DNA of 64,000 nucleotides, taken from contig NZ_WVHS01000002.1 in the NCBI RefSeq assembly GCF_009834915.1, forward strand, positions 62,001-126,000, read 5' to 3'. Below, piece by piece: positions 50,509-59,362 of the stretch. The first letter of the stretch is position 1, and each line of letters starts with the position of its first letter. Source of the DNA: Hufsiella ginkgonis (lineage in GTDB: Bacteria; Bacteroidota; Bacteroidia; Sphingobacteriales; Sphingobacteriaceae). The notes below the pieces were generated by a model. That model ran no database searches, was not told the DNA's origin, and saw only the letters and a list, made by a program, of their open reading frames with translations. The translations under genes were made by a program, and so were the position numbers.

Positions 50509-51795
50509 ATGTCGGAAACAGCTTCTTTAAAATTAGGTGAAAAAACGTACGAACTGCCAATAATAACGGGCACGGAAGACGAACAAGCCGTGGATATTTC
50601 AAAACTACGTGATCTGAGCGGGTTTGTGACATTGGATACCGGGTACAAGAATACAGGCTGCACTAAAAGCGCCATCACCTTTCTCGATGGAGAGAAAGGC
50701 ATCTTAAAATACAGGGGTTACGGCATTGAGGAACTGGCTGAGAAGTCTTCATTTATTGAAGTGGCTTACCTGCTCATATACGGTTCGCTGCCTACTGCCG
50801 ATCAGCTGAAAGATTTCCAGTTCCAGATAAGCCGCCATACGCTGGTGCACGAGGATATGAAGAAATTTTTTGACGGGTTCCCGTCAAAATCACATCCCAT
50901 GGGCCAATTGTGCTCGCTGGTATGCTCCCTTTCGGCGTTTTACCCTGAGAGCCTGTCGCCACATCCCACTAAAGAAGAGCAGAACCTGACTATTATCAAG
51001 CTGCTGGCTAAGATGCCGACGATCGTATCATGGATCTATAAAAAATCACTGGGGCATCCCATCGTGTACCCGCAGAATAAGCTCGATTATGTGAGTAACT
51101 ACCTGAATATGACTTTCGGTCAGCGTACCGAGGAAGTAGAGATCGACCCGGTAGTGGTAAGTGCCATGAATACCTTACTGATCCTGCATGCAGACCACGA
51201 GCAGAATTGCTCTACCTCCACCGTGAGAATTGTAGGATCTTCGGAATGTAACCTGTATGCTTCCATTTCCGCAGGGATCTCCGCCCTTTGGGGGCCTCTT
51301 CACGGAGGCGCTAACCAGGCGGTGATCGAGATGCTTGAGAAGATCAAGAATGACGGCGGCGATACCGAAAAATGGATCGCCAAAGCAAAAGATAAAAATG
51401 ATCCGTTCCGCCTGATGGGGTTTGGTCACCGGGTGTACAAGAATTTCGATCCGCGTGCCAAGATCATCAAAAAGGCTTGCGACGATATTCTAGATAAACT
51501 GGGCATCGACGACCCGGTTCTCGATATCGCCAAGAAGCTGGAAGAGGTGGCCTTAAGCGATCCATATTTTGTGGAACGCAAATTATACCCGAACGTAGAT
51601 TTCTATTCCGGTATCATCTACCGTGCGCTGGGCTTCCCGACTGATATGTTTACCGTACTGTTCGCGCTCGGCCGCCTGCCGGGATGGATTGCCCAGTGGA
51701 AAGAAATGAGAGAGAACAAAGAGCCGATCGGCCGACCGAGACAGATCTATATCGGGGAAACTGACAGGGCGTTTGTCGGGATCGGGGATCGCTAA
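50509..51795 (+). CDS. gltA: Citrate synthase
   Basis: A 428-residue enzyme of the type II (hexameric) class. It condenses acetyl-CoA and oxaloacetate to citrate, the entry to the TCA cycle. Motifs: HADHEQNCSTSTVR, GALWGPLHGGANQAVIEML-like region (ALWGPLHGGANQ) and MGFGHRVYKNFDPRAK with catalytic His. The C-terminal FYSGIIYRALGFPTDMFTVL is complete. The start is placed at 50509 (MSETAS), after the -7 element. A terminator follows. Confidence 0.97.
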   Translation: MSETASLKLGEKTYELPIITGTEDEQAVDISKLRDLSGFVTLDTGYKNTGCTKSAITFLDGEKGILKYRGYGIEELAEKSSFIEVAYLLIYGSLPTADQLKDFQFQISRHTLVHEDMKKFFDGFPSKSHPMGQLCSLVCSLSAFYPESLSPHPTKEEQNLTIIKLLAKMPTIVSWIYKKSLGHPIVYPQNKLDYVSNYLNMTFGQRTEEVEIDPVVVSAMNTLLILHADHEQNCSTSTVRIVGSSECNLYASISAGISALWGPLHGGANQAVIEMLEKIKNDGGDTEKWIAKAKDKNDPFRLMGFGHRVYKNFDPRAKIIKKACDDILDKLGIDDPVLDIAKKLEEVALSDPYFVERKLYPNVDFYSGIIYRALGFPTDMFTVLFALGRLPGWIAQWKEMRENKEPIGRPRQIYIGETDRAFVGIGDR

Positions 51796-51824
51796 ACGGG
51801 TTTAAGATTCGAAGTTAAAAGTTT

Positions 51825-51859
51825 AGGGTTGGGAGCTTACAGGGTTCCCAACCTTTTTA
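51825..51859 (+). terminator. Intrinsic terminator of gltA
   Basis: GGTTGGGA/TCCCAACC stem with an 11-base loop followed by TTTTTATTT, 31 bp after the citrate synthase stop. It may also serve the convergent transporter gene. Confidence 0.75.
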
Positions 51860-51889
51860 TTTAAACCTTCGACCTGAACCTTCTCAACC

Positions 51890-53137
51890 TTAATGCGCTA
51901 CCGGGCCCCTTACCGCGTTCCTGTCATGCTTGTACTTAAATATCAGCGGGAAAGCGATGGCCAGCACCAGGGCGTACCCGGCAAAAGTGAACCAGATATT
52001 TTGCCAGTTCCTTATGCCATTGGGGCTGGTAAAGAAATCGACGACCCAGCCGCTCAGGATCCCGCCGAAAAAGGCCCCTAAACCGTTCGTCATAAGCATG
52101 AAAAGACCTTGTGCGCTGGCCCTCATTTTAATGTCGGCTTCCTTTTCTACGAAGAGCGACCCGGAAATATTAAAGAAATCGAAAGCCATCCCGTAAATGA
52201 TCATCGAAAGAACCAGCAGGAACAATCCTTTATCCGGATCGCCGATCCCAAACAGGCCGAACCGGAACACCCAGGCTACGATACTGAAAAGCATCACTTT
52301 CTTGATGCCGAATTTCTGCAGGAAAAAAGGAATGGTAAGGATAAACAGGGTCTCGGAGATCTGCGAGATAGAGAGCAGGAGGTTTGGGTGTTGCACGCCG
52401 AATGAATCGGGGAAGCGGCCTTTAAAGTCGTCGAGAAAGGAACCGCCGAACAGGTTAGTTACCTGCAGGGCTGCGCCAAGGAACATGGAGAAGATAAAAA
52501 ATACCGCCATCTTTTTAGACCTGAACAGGATAAACGCATCCAGTCCGAGCGTAGTGGCGAAACTCCTGGCGTCGCCGGGTTTGAGCGGCGGGCGCTTGGG
52601 CATGGTGAATGAATACAGCCCCAGTAAGATTGCCGAGCCGCCGGCGATATAAAGCTGTACGGGGCTTTTGGTAGCGCCCATGAAATCGACCATCCACATG
52701 GCGCAAATAAAACCGATGGTGCCCCACACGCGAATGGGGGGGAAGGACTTCATAATATCGAGGCCGCTTTTTTCGAGCGCGTTATAAGACACCGTGTTGG
52801 CCAGCGCAATGGTTGGCATATAAGCCATCGAGTTAAACAGCATGATGATGTATAGCGAGGGGTAGTCCTTTATCCCCGAAGCGGTAAACAGCAGCAGCCC
52901 GCCCACGATGTGACTGATGCCCAGCACCTTCTCCGCATTCACGAACCTGTCTGAAATGATCCCCATCACCGCGGGCATAAACAGCGAGGCGATACCCATC
53001 GTTGCGAAGATGCTTCCCACTTCAACCCCGGTGAACTTTAGCGTAACGATCATGTAACCGCCCAGGGAAATGAGCCACGAGCCCCAGATAAAGAACTGCA
53101 GGAAATTCATCGCCACTAAACGAAGCTTAATATTCAT
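51890..53137 (-). CDS. NupG-type MFS nucleoside/H+ symporter
   Basis: A 415-residue inner-membrane transporter with 12 predicted TM helices. The N-terminus MNIKLRLVAMNFLQFFIWGSW and the NFSAMW-like middle match the NHS (nucleoside:H+ symporter) family that includes NupG and XapB. The substrate is probably a nucleoside, but related Bacteroidota proteins lie in sugar-catabolism loci. The ATG at 53137 is used; upstream in-frame TTG is not needed. An inverted repeat lies just upstream. Confidence 0.88.
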   Translation of the reverse strand: MNIKLRLVAMNFLQFFIWGSWLISLGGYMIVTLKFTGVEVGSIFATMGIASLFMPAVMGIISDRFVNAEKVLGISHIVGGLLLFTASGIKDYPSLYIIMLFNSMAYMPTIALANTVSYNALEKSGLDIMKSFPPIRVWGTIGFICAMWMVDFMGATKSPVQLYIAGGSAILLGLYSFTMPKRPPLKPGDARSFATTLGLDAFILFRSKKMAVFFIFSMFLGAALQVTNLFGGSFLDDFKGRFPDSFGVQHPNLLLSISQISETLFILTIPFFLQKFGIKKVMLFSIVAWVFRFGLFGIGDPDKGLFLLVLSMIIYGMAFDFFNISGSLFVEKEADIKMRASAQGLFMLMTNGLGAFFGGILSGWVVDFFTSPNGIRNWQNIWFTFAGYALVLAIAFPLIFKYKHDRNAVRGPVAH

Positions 53138-53150
53138 ATACAAACCTGAT

Positions 53151-53169
53151 TTAACTGTTCAGCAGTTAA
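53151..53169. promoter_or_regulatory. Inverted repeat upstream of the NupG-type gene
   Basis: TTAACTG-ttcag-CAGTTAA has perfect 7-bp arms, 14 bp before the transporter ATG. It may be an operator or an RNA hairpin near the start. Confidence 0.4.
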
Positions 53170-53211
53170 TATATGGATTTTTATAACAACTTAGATTTAG
53201 CGGCTATTTTT

Positions 53212-53820
53212 TTAGGACGATTTGCGGCGTGAAAGCTCATCGCGGATGCGGGCGGCTTTTTCATAAGCTTCTTCGGCGATGGCGTGGACGAGCTTATCGC
53301 GAAGCTCATCGATGGTAAGTGAGGTATAGCTTTCGGTTACGGGAGCGGCCGGGGGCGTTTTCTCCTCCGCGGCAGGTGCGTCGATGTTTTCCAGGAATAC
53401 AAAGTCGTTCCCTTCGATCACGATGCCTGCGCTGGCGAGGATGAATTCGTAGGTGTAGATGGGACATTCGAAGCGCACGGCGAGCGCGATCGCATCGGAA
53501 GTGCGTGCGTCGATCTCCGTGGTTTTTTTGCCGTCGCTGCACATCAGCTTGGCATAAAAGATACCATCGACGAGGTTATAGATGATCACTTCCTGTACAT
53601 CGATGTGATAGTTTTGCGCGAATGACTTAAAAAGATCGTGCGTAAGCGGCCTGCTCGGCGTCATTTTCTCGATCTCGATGGCAATTGCCTGCGCCTCGAA
53701 CCCGCCGATAATGATCGGGAGTCTCCTGCGTCCGCTTACCTCGCCAAGCACCAGGGCGTACGCGCCGGATTGTGTCTGGCTATAAGACAGCCCTACGATA
53801 TCTAATTTTATCTTTTTCAC
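53212..53820 (-). CDS. Bifunctional nuclease-family (DUF151) protein with UVR motif
   Basis: A 202-residue protein. Residues ~1-135 are the bifunctional nuclease domain (YALVLGEVSGRRRLPIIIGGFEAQAIAIEIE; IDARTSDAIALAVRFECPIY). Residues ~165-200 are a UVR motif (LVHAIAEEAYEKAARIRDELSRRK) as in UvrB/UvrC and McsA. This pairing is common in Bacteroidota. Its role is unclear; nuclease activity is reported for the plant relatives. It lies 10 bp after etfA in the same operon. Confidence 0.9.
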   Translation of the reverse strand: MKKIKLDIVGLSYSQTQSGAYALVLGEVSGRRRLPIIIGGFEAQAIAIEIEKMTPSRPLTHDLFKSFAQNYHIDVQEVIIYNLVDGIFYAKLMCSDGKKTTEIDARTSDAIALAVRFECPIYTYEFILASAGIVIEGNDFVFLENIDAPAAEEKTPPAAPVTESYTSLTIDELRDKLVHAIAEEAYEKAARIRDELSRRKSS

Positions 53821-53830
53821 GCTGCTGCTA

Positions 53831-54805
53831 TTAAATCCCTTTGTATGCTTTAATCGCTTCAGTTAATTTGGGTACGATTTCGAAGGCATCACCTACGATG
53901 CCATAGTCGGCTACTTTAAAGAACGGCGCCTCCGGGTCTTTGTTGATCACCACGATGGTTTTCGATGAGCTAACGCCTGCCAGGTGCTGGATAGCCCCAG
54001 ATATGCCGATGGCGATGTACAGGTTAGGGCTTACGGCGATGCCCGTCTGCCCAACGTGTTCTTCGTGCGGGCGCCAGCCGGCATCAGACACCGGTTTAGA
54101 GCACGCTGTGGCCGCTCCCAAAGCGTTGGCGAGATCCTCGATCATTCCCCAGTTTTCGGGACCTTTTAAACCGCGCCCGGCAGATACCACCAGCTCCGCT
54201 TCCGGCAGGGAGACCTTCCCCGAAGCGCGGATGATCTCTTTTACAAGCGTACCCAGATCTGATTCTTTTACCGCCGGGCTGAATTCTTCGATAGCCGGCG
54301 TTACCGCGTTTTCCGTGGCGGGATAAGCATTCGGGTTTAGCGTGATCACCTTTTTGTCGGAAAGCAGGGTGACGAAAGAAAACGCTTTTCCTGAAAATGC
54401 GCTCCGCTTTACGGTAAATTTTCTATCCCCGGTTTCTGGGAGCGCAACCGCGCCCGCAACCAGCCCGGCGCCAAGCCTGGCGGCAAGGCGGGGAGCGAGC
54501 CCTTTTCCGCTGAAAGAGTTCGTCATCACCACGATTGCGGCGTCCGCTTTTGCTGCCGCTTCGGCCAGGAGTGAGGCATAAGCCTGGTTTACAAAGCTGC
54601 TAAGCTGTGTATTGCCGGTGAACAGGACCGTAGAAGCACCATAAGTTCCAAGCTTTTCGAGCTCCGCTTTATCGCCGTTCCCGATCACCACTGCCGTGAG
54701 GCCGGTGGATAACTGGTCTGCTATCGCTTTGGCATAGGAAACTACTTCAAAAGCAGATTTCCTGAACTTACCTTCAGCGTGCTCAACATATACTAGTACC
54801 GACAT
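53831..54805 (-). CDS. etfA: Electron transfer flavoprotein alpha subunit
   Basis: A 324-residue subunit. The N-terminal half is Rossmann-like; the C-terminal half binds FAD (SAGRGLKGPENW, SDAGWRPHEEHVGQTG, YIAIGISGAIQHLAGV, NKDPEAPFF). With EtfB it accepts electrons from acyl-CoA dehydrogenases and passes them to the quinone pool. It follows etfB by 12 bp. Confidence 0.96.
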   Translation of the reverse strand: MSVLVYVEHAEGKFRKSAFEVVSYAKAIADQLSTGLTAVVIGNGDKAELEKLGTYGASTVLFTGNTQLSSFVNQAYASLLAEAAAKADAAIVVMTNSFSGKGLAPRLAARLGAGLVAGAVALPETGDRKFTVKRSAFSGKAFSFVTLLSDKKVITLNPNAYPATENAVTPAIEEFSPAVKESDLGTLVKEIIRASGKVSLPEAELVVSAGRGLKGPENWGMIEDLANALGAATACSKPVSDAGWRPHEEHVGQTGIAVSPNLYIAIGISGAIQHLAGVSSSKTIVVINKDPEAPFFKVADYGIVGDAFEIVPKLTEAIKAYKGI

Positions 54806-54817
54806 ATTTGATTTCGT

Positions 54818-55555
54818 CTAAATAACTTTTGCTTCAGTATGCAGCAGGCCGACCAGTTTAGCAACGTCGTCTGCAGCTACCATTTTAACCGCACCGCGGG
54901 GTACGGGTGTTTCATATTTTTCTATGGAAGTAAGCACCGGGGCTTCCGTAACGGTAACTACGCTAAGCGGTTTGGTGCGGGCCGACATAATTCCGCGCAT
55001 GTTGGGGATCTTTGGCTCTGCCACTCCTTCCGCACAGCTGGCTATGAACGGCAGCGGAACATGCACGATCTCTTTCCCGCCTTCAATCTCCCGCTCGAGG
55101 ATACCGGTAGTACCGTCGATCACCAGCTTTTTGATGATCGAAACGGAAGGGATCCCGAGCAGCTCTCCGATCATCGCCGGTACCTGTGCGCCATTATGGT
55201 CGATGGATTCCCTGCCCGTAAGAACCAGGTCGAAACCCTTGTCTTTAGCATAAGCGGCTACCTGTGAAGCGGTAAAGAACGCGTCGATCGCGGGGGAGTC
55301 TATCCGCACGGCATCATCTGCACCTATGGCCAGGGCTTTGCGGATCGTGGGGTCGCTGGATGCTTCACCCACGTGGATCACCGTTACCGTACCTTTTCCG
55401 CCTTCAGTAAGCTCTATGGCCCTGGCCAGCGCCAGCTCGTCATACGGGTTCAGGATGAACTGAACGCCGGCAGCGTTAAACTGTTTATGATCGCTGGTAA
55501 AGGTTATTTTGGTTGTGGTATCAGGGACATTGCTCATACACACCAGGATCTTCAT
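54818..55555 (-). CDS. etfB: Electron transfer flavoprotein beta subunit
   Basis: A 245-residue subunit that binds AMP and the dehydrogenase. Motifs: MKILVCMSNVPDTTTKI at the start, ILNPYDELALARAIELTEG, GRESIDHNGAQVPAMIGELLG and MRGIMSARTKPLSVV. The start is either 55561 (MPMKIL) or 55555 (MKIL); the shorter is chosen. A perfect -7 element lies upstream. It heads the operon etfB-etfA-nuclease-transporter. Confidence 0.95.
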   Translation of the reverse strand: MKILVCMSNVPDTTTKITFTSDHKQFNAAGVQFILNPYDELALARAIELTEGGKGTVTVIHVGEASSDPTIRKALAIGADDAVRIDSPAIDAFFTASQVAAYAKDKGFDLVLTGRESIDHNGAQVPAMIGELLGIPSVSIIKKLVIDGTTGILEREIEGGKEIVHVPLPFIASCAEGVAEPKIPNMRGIMSARTKPLSVVTVTEAPVLTSIEKYETPVPRGAVKMVAADDVAKLVGLLHTEAKVI

Positions 55556-55591
55556 CGGCATAGGTTTTAGTAACGGTTTCGGGTTCGTTTA

Positions 55592-55599
55592 CAAAAATA
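55592..55599 (-). promoter_or_regulatory. -7 element of etfB
   Basis: TATTTTTG on the minus strand, a perfect TAnnTTTG, 30-36 bases before the start codon. Confidence 0.55.
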
Positions 55600-55613
55600 G
55601 ATAAAAAAGCTAT

Positions 55614-55621
55614 TACCTTCG
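55614..55621 (+). promoter_or_regulatory. -7-like element of the GtrA gene
   Basis: TACCTTCG, one base off TAnnTTTG, ends 7 bases before the ATG at 55629. This implies a very short or absent leader. Confidence 0.4.
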
Positions 55622-55628
55622 CACCCTT

Positions 55629-56129
55629 ATGCGAAAACAGCACGAGTACACACGGCGCACGGCGCTCCGGATCATCGACTTTTTCTACCCTCTTTTTCGT
55701 AAGGTCATGCCCTTGCAAACCTTTCGTTATGCGGCATGCGGCAGCTTTAACGTCGCGCTAGATAACACCTTATACTTTATTCTTTACAACTTTGTTTTGG
55801 TGAAGCGGAACCTTGTACTGCCTTTTTTTACGCTGAGCCCGCATATCGCTGCCTTGTTTATCAGCATGTCTGTTTGTACACCCATCGGGTTCTACCTGAG
55901 CCGGTACGTGGTGTTCCAGGAAACCGCAAAGCAAATGAGGCAGCAGTTTATTATGTACATGACGGTGGTTTTATGCTGTATCCTCATTAATTACGCGTTC
56001 CTGAAGCTGTTCGTCGATCAATGGGGCTGGTACCCCACGCCGTCGCGGATGTTCATTACTATTTTTGTGGTCATCTTTAGCTACCTCACCCAGCGATTTA
56101 TCACCTTTAAACCGGGAATAAAAAATTAA
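55629..56129 (+). CDS. GtrA-family membrane protein
   Basis: A 166-residue protein with four TM helices (FRYAACGSFNVALDNTLYFIL; IAALFISMSVCTPIGFYLS; QFIMYMTVVLCCILINYAFL; MFITIFVVIFSYLTQRFI). GtrA-like proteins help move lipid-linked sugars or assist cell-wall glycan modification. A shorter start at 55708 is possible. It is divergent from etfB. Confidence 0.85.
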   Translation: MRKQHEYTRRTALRIIDFFYPLFRKVMPLQTFRYAACGSFNVALDNTLYFILYNFVLVKRNLVLPFFTLSPHIAALFISMSVCTPIGFYLSRYVVFQETAKQMRQQFIMYMTVVLCCILINYAFLKLFVDQWGWYPTPSRMFITIFVVIFSYLTQRFITFKPGIKN

Positions 56130-56132
56130 GGT

Positions 56133-56140
56133 TATTTTTG
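56133..56140 (+). promoter_or_regulatory. -7 element of the TPR gene
   Basis: TATTTTTG, a perfect TAnnTTTG match, ends 4 bases before the ATG at 56145. Transcription would begin at or next to the ATG, giving a leaderless mRNA. It overlaps the end of the region after the GtrA stop. Confidence 0.5.
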
Positions 56141-56144
56141 ACGC

Positions 56145-56480
56145 ATGCAGAGAAACCGATTGCAGAAATTACTCGAATTCCTCGAACAGGAACCCAGCGA
56201 TCCTTTCCTTAAATACGCCCTCGCCACCGAATACCTGCGTTTAAACGAAGCGGATACCGCGCTTACTTATTACGAAGACCTGGTGAATAACCATCCCGCT
56301 TACGTAGGCACTTATTACCACCTGGGTAAGTTGTACGAGGCGATGGAACGCAAAGCGGATGCGATAAGGACCTATGAAAATGGCATGGCTGCGGCCCGTG
56401 ATGCCGGAGATAATCATGCGCTTTCTGAGTTGCGTGCTGTTTACCAGTCGGCCATCGGCCTTAATTACGAGGACGATTGA
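56145..56480 (+). CDS. Small TPR protein
   Basis: A 111-residue protein made of about two tetratricopeptide repeats (DPFLKYALATEYLRLNEADTA; VGTYYHLGKLYEAMERKADA). It is soluble and probably binds a protein partner. The stop TGA overlaps the TTG start of the chromate-transporter gene. No function can be assigned. Confidence 0.85.
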   Translation: MQRNRLQKLLEFLEQEPSDPFLKYALATEYLRLNEADTALTYYEDLVNNHPAYVGTYYHLGKLYEAMERKADAIRTYENGMAAARDAGDNHALSELRAVYQSAIGLNYEDD

Positions 56481-57682
56481 GCTTGAAAGCCAAACAGGTC
56501 CTTTTCCTGAGGGACACCTTATGGTTCACCCTTACGTCGTTTGGCGGCGCCCAGGCGCATATGGGTATTATGCTGCGCGATTTCGTGCACAAACGGCGCT
56601 ATATCACCGAAGAAGAGCTGCTTGAACTGAGCGCGCTCGCACAGGTGCTGCCGGGACCTTCGTCTACCCAAACCCTGGTGGGCGTCGCCTATAAAGTAGG
56701 AGGGATTCCGCTGTCGCTGATCACGTTTTTATTGTGGATCCTGCCTTCCGCGGCGCTGATGTCGTTCTTCGCGATCAGCTATGAAGAGCTCGATAAGATA
56801 AAGCAGTTCGGCCAGATCATGCAATTTGTACAGCCTATAGCGCTGGGAATTGTAGCGTACGCCGGTTATAGCCTGGCGCGGCGGATATTGGTGACAAAAA
56901 CCAGCATGTGGCTGGCCTTTGCGGCGGTAATCGTGACGATGATCCTCCGTAACGCCTACGTATTTCCCATCCTGATCTTATTGGGCGGGATCATTACGTC
57001 GGCCTTAGACACACCGGAAGAGGAGAACAGGCTTAAGTTCAACCTCTTCTCTAATATTAACAGGAGTAAGGTGCTGTATTTCATCGGCATCCTGCTGTTT
57101 TTCGCGGTACTTGGCGCGATCATCAACCGCACCTCACCGTTTAGTTTGCCTGTGCGGTTATTTGAAAATTTTTACCGTAACGGGATCATCATTTTTGGTG
57201 GCGGGCAGGTGCTGGTGCCCTTAATGTCGACCGAGTTCGTGGAGATGAAGCACTATCTGACGGCTTCTGAATTTATGGCCGGCTACGCTTTACAGCAAGC
57301 GATTCCGGGCCCTACATTTTCGTTCACTTCCTTTGTAGGGGCGATGGCGCTCAAGAACGACCATGCCAACATCGGCGGGCAGATTGCAGGGAGTGTGGTC
57401 GCCACGCTCGGCATTAACCTCCCGGGATTGATCCTGGTGCTGTTTATCGTCCCTTTCTGGAACGATCTCAAAAAGATCACCCGTATTAAAAACTCGTTGC
57501 TTGGCATCAACGCGGTGGCGGTAGGCTTTATTATCGCGGCGCTCCTATTCCTGGCCAGGCCGATCGGTTTTCACCTGCTCCCGCTTTGCATTTTTGCGGC
57601 CACTTTCCTGCTCCTGAACTTTACGAAGATAAGGACGCCGTTGCTGATCCTGGCGGGAATTGCCGCCGGATATTTTTTTTAA
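56477..57682 (+). CDS. chrA: ChrA-type chromate/anion transporter (two CHR domains)
   Basis: A 401-residue inner-membrane protein with two homologous CHR domains. Each has the family motifs: FGGAQAHMGIMLRDFV with LPGPSSTQ, and FGGGQVLVPLMSTEFV with IPGPTFSFTSFVG. ChrA exports chromate; without further context the natural substrate could be another anion. The start is a TTG at 56477 overlapping the TPR stop; the next in-frame TTG is two codons on. Confidence 0.9.
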   Translation: MSLKAKQVLFLRDTLWFTLTSFGGAQAHMGIMLRDFVHKRRYITEEELLELSALAQVLPGPSSTQTLVGVAYKVGGIPLSLITFLLWILPSAALMSFFAISYEELDKIKQFGQIMQFVQPIALGIVAYAGYSLARRILVTKTSMWLAFAAVIVTMILRNAYVFPILILLGGIITSALDTPEEENRLKFNLFSNINRSKVLYFIGILLFFAVLGAIINRTSPFSLPVRLFENFYRNGIIIFGGGQVLVPLMSTEFVEMKHYLTASEFMAGYALQQAIPGPTFSFTSFVGAMALKNDHANIGGQIAGSVVATLGINLPGLILVLFIVPFWNDLKKITRIKNSLLGINAVAVGFIIAALLFLARPIGFHLLPLCIFAATFLLLNFTKIRTPLLILAGIAAGYFF

Positions 57683-57691
57683 CATAATGCT

Positions 57692-59257
57692 TTAGAACGG
57701 TGGCGGTTCGTCGTCCATATCGTCCATTCTCGACGGACGGATGATGAAGTTATTAGGCTTTTCGAAATCAGCGGACGGGGCCATTCCCGCAAACGGGTTG
57801 CTGCTGCCTGCTCCCGGCCCGGCCGAGAAATCCTCTTCCAGGTCGGCGAACTTCACGTATTTACCGATGAACCGTAGCGGTACGGTGCCCGTTTCACCGT
57901 TACGGTGCTTGGCGATGATCACCTCGCCGATCCCGATGGTCGAGCGGCCTTCCTCATCCTCTGTGAGCCCGTAATATTCCGGTCGGTAGAGGAACAATAC
58001 CATATCGGCATCCTGCTCGATGGAGCCTGATTCCCTCAAATCCGAGAGCATCGGCTTTTTCGAGCCGCCGGGCCTGTTCTCAACTGCCCGGCTCAGCTGT
58101 GAAAGCGCCAGTACCGGCACGTTCAGCTCCTTGGCCACGGATTTCAATGCACGTGAGATGCTGCCGATTTCCTGCTCGCGGTTGCCACCCTTGCCTTCGC
58201 CTTTGCCGTGCATCAGCTGCAGGTAATCTACAATTACCATCTGGATATCGTATTGTGATTTGAGCCGCCGGCATTTAGCGCGGAACTCGAAAATATTAAG
58301 GGCAGGCGTATCGTCGATAAACAAGGGAGCTTCGGTAAGTTTCCCGATCTTGGAATGCAGCTGCGCCCATTCCCATTCCGCGAGGCTCCCTTTACGGATC
58401 TTTTCCTGTTCGATCTCGGTTTCGCCGGAAATAAGGCGGTTTACAAGCTGAACAGACGACATCTCGAGCGAGAACACCACCACCGGTTTATTAAATTGTA
58501 CCGCGGCATTGCGGGCGCAGCTTAACACGAAGGCGGTTTTTCCCATCGCTGGTCGTGCCGCAATGATCACCAGGTCGGAAGGTTGCCACCCGGAGGTCAT
58601 CCGGTCGAGCGCCGTAAAGCCGGAGGGAACCCCGGTAAGGCCATCTACCTTGTCTTTAAGGGCTTCGAGCGTTTCCAGCGACTCCCGGATAATGTCGTCC
58701 ATTTTCCGCGAATCCCGGCGCAGGTTGTTTTGGGCAATATCGAACAGGTTTTTCTCTGCATGATCGAGCAAATCGAAGATATCGGTGGTATCTTCATATG
58801 CATTGCTGATGATCTCCGTGGAGATCCGGATCAGTTCCCGCTGGATAAACTTTTGGGAAATGATGCGTGCATGGTACTCGATATTGGCGGCCGAAGCGAC
58901 GCGGTTGGTTAGCTCGGTGATATAATAGGCGCCACCGATCATTTCAAGATCGCCTTGCTGACGCAGCTGCGCCGTAACGGTAAGTATATCGATCGGGCTC
59001 GACTTCTGGAATAGCAGCGCAATCGCTTCAAATATTTTCTGGTGGCTGTCTTTATAAAAGACCTCCGGTTTAAGGATATCGATCACGGCAGAGAGCGCAT
59101 CCTTCTCGAGCATCAGGGCACCAAGCACGGCTTCTTCAAGATCGATAGCCTGCGGAGGTAGTTTTCCAAGACCGGTAACCAGGTTGTTCAGGCGGGTCCG
59201 TTTCTCAAAAGCGGCTGGTTTGGTTCGGCTATAATCTGGTTCGTTCTCTGAATTCAT
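57692..59257 (-). CDS. dnaB: Replicative DNA helicase
   Basis: A 521-residue hexameric helicase that unwinds the fork 5' to 3'. N-terminal domain ~25-130 (PPQAIDLEEAVLGALMLEKDA), then the RecA-like ATPase domain with Walker A (ARPAMGKTAF), motif with LSQLSRAVENR and arginine-finger region. The C-terminal tail is short and acidic. The ATG at 59257 lies 7 bases after a perfect -7 element. Identification is firm. Confidence 0.97.
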   Translation of the reverse strand: MNSENEPDYSRTKPAAFEKRTRLNNLVTGLGKLPPQAIDLEEAVLGALMLEKDALSAVIDILKPEVFYKDSHQKIFEAIALLFQKSSPIDILTVTAQLRQQGDLEMIGGAYYITELTNRVASAANIEYHARIISQKFIQRELIRISTEIISNAYEDTTDIFDLLDHAEKNLFDIAQNNLRRDSRKMDDIIRESLETLEALKDKVDGLTGVPSGFTALDRMTSGWQPSDLVIIAARPAMGKTAFVLSCARNAAVQFNKPVVVFSLEMSSVQLVNRLISGETEIEQEKIRKGSLAEWEWAQLHSKIGKLTEAPLFIDDTPALNIFEFRAKCRRLKSQYDIQMVIVDYLQLMHGKGEGKGGNREQEIGSISRALKSVAKELNVPVLALSQLSRAVENRPGGSKKPMLSDLRESGSIEQDADMVLFLYRPEYYGLTEDEEGRSTIGIGEVIIAKHRNGETGTVPLRFIGKYVKFADLEEDFSAGPGAGSSNPFAGMAPSADFEKPNNFIIRPSRMDDMDDEPPPF

Positions 59258-59264
59258 AGTCCGA

Positions 59265-59272
59265 CAAAAATA
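59265..59272 (-). promoter_or_regulatory. -7 element of dnaB
   Basis: TATTTTTG on the minus strand ends 7 bases before the dnaB ATG, so the mRNA leader is only a few bases or absent. Confidence 0.5.
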
Positions 59273-59362
59273 GGTAAAATATGCCCCTAACCTTTGGCGA
59301 AGTTGTTAACAGCGTAAAATTTTAGTAAAATACACTAATTGATTTCGTGGAAATCAGGCAAT

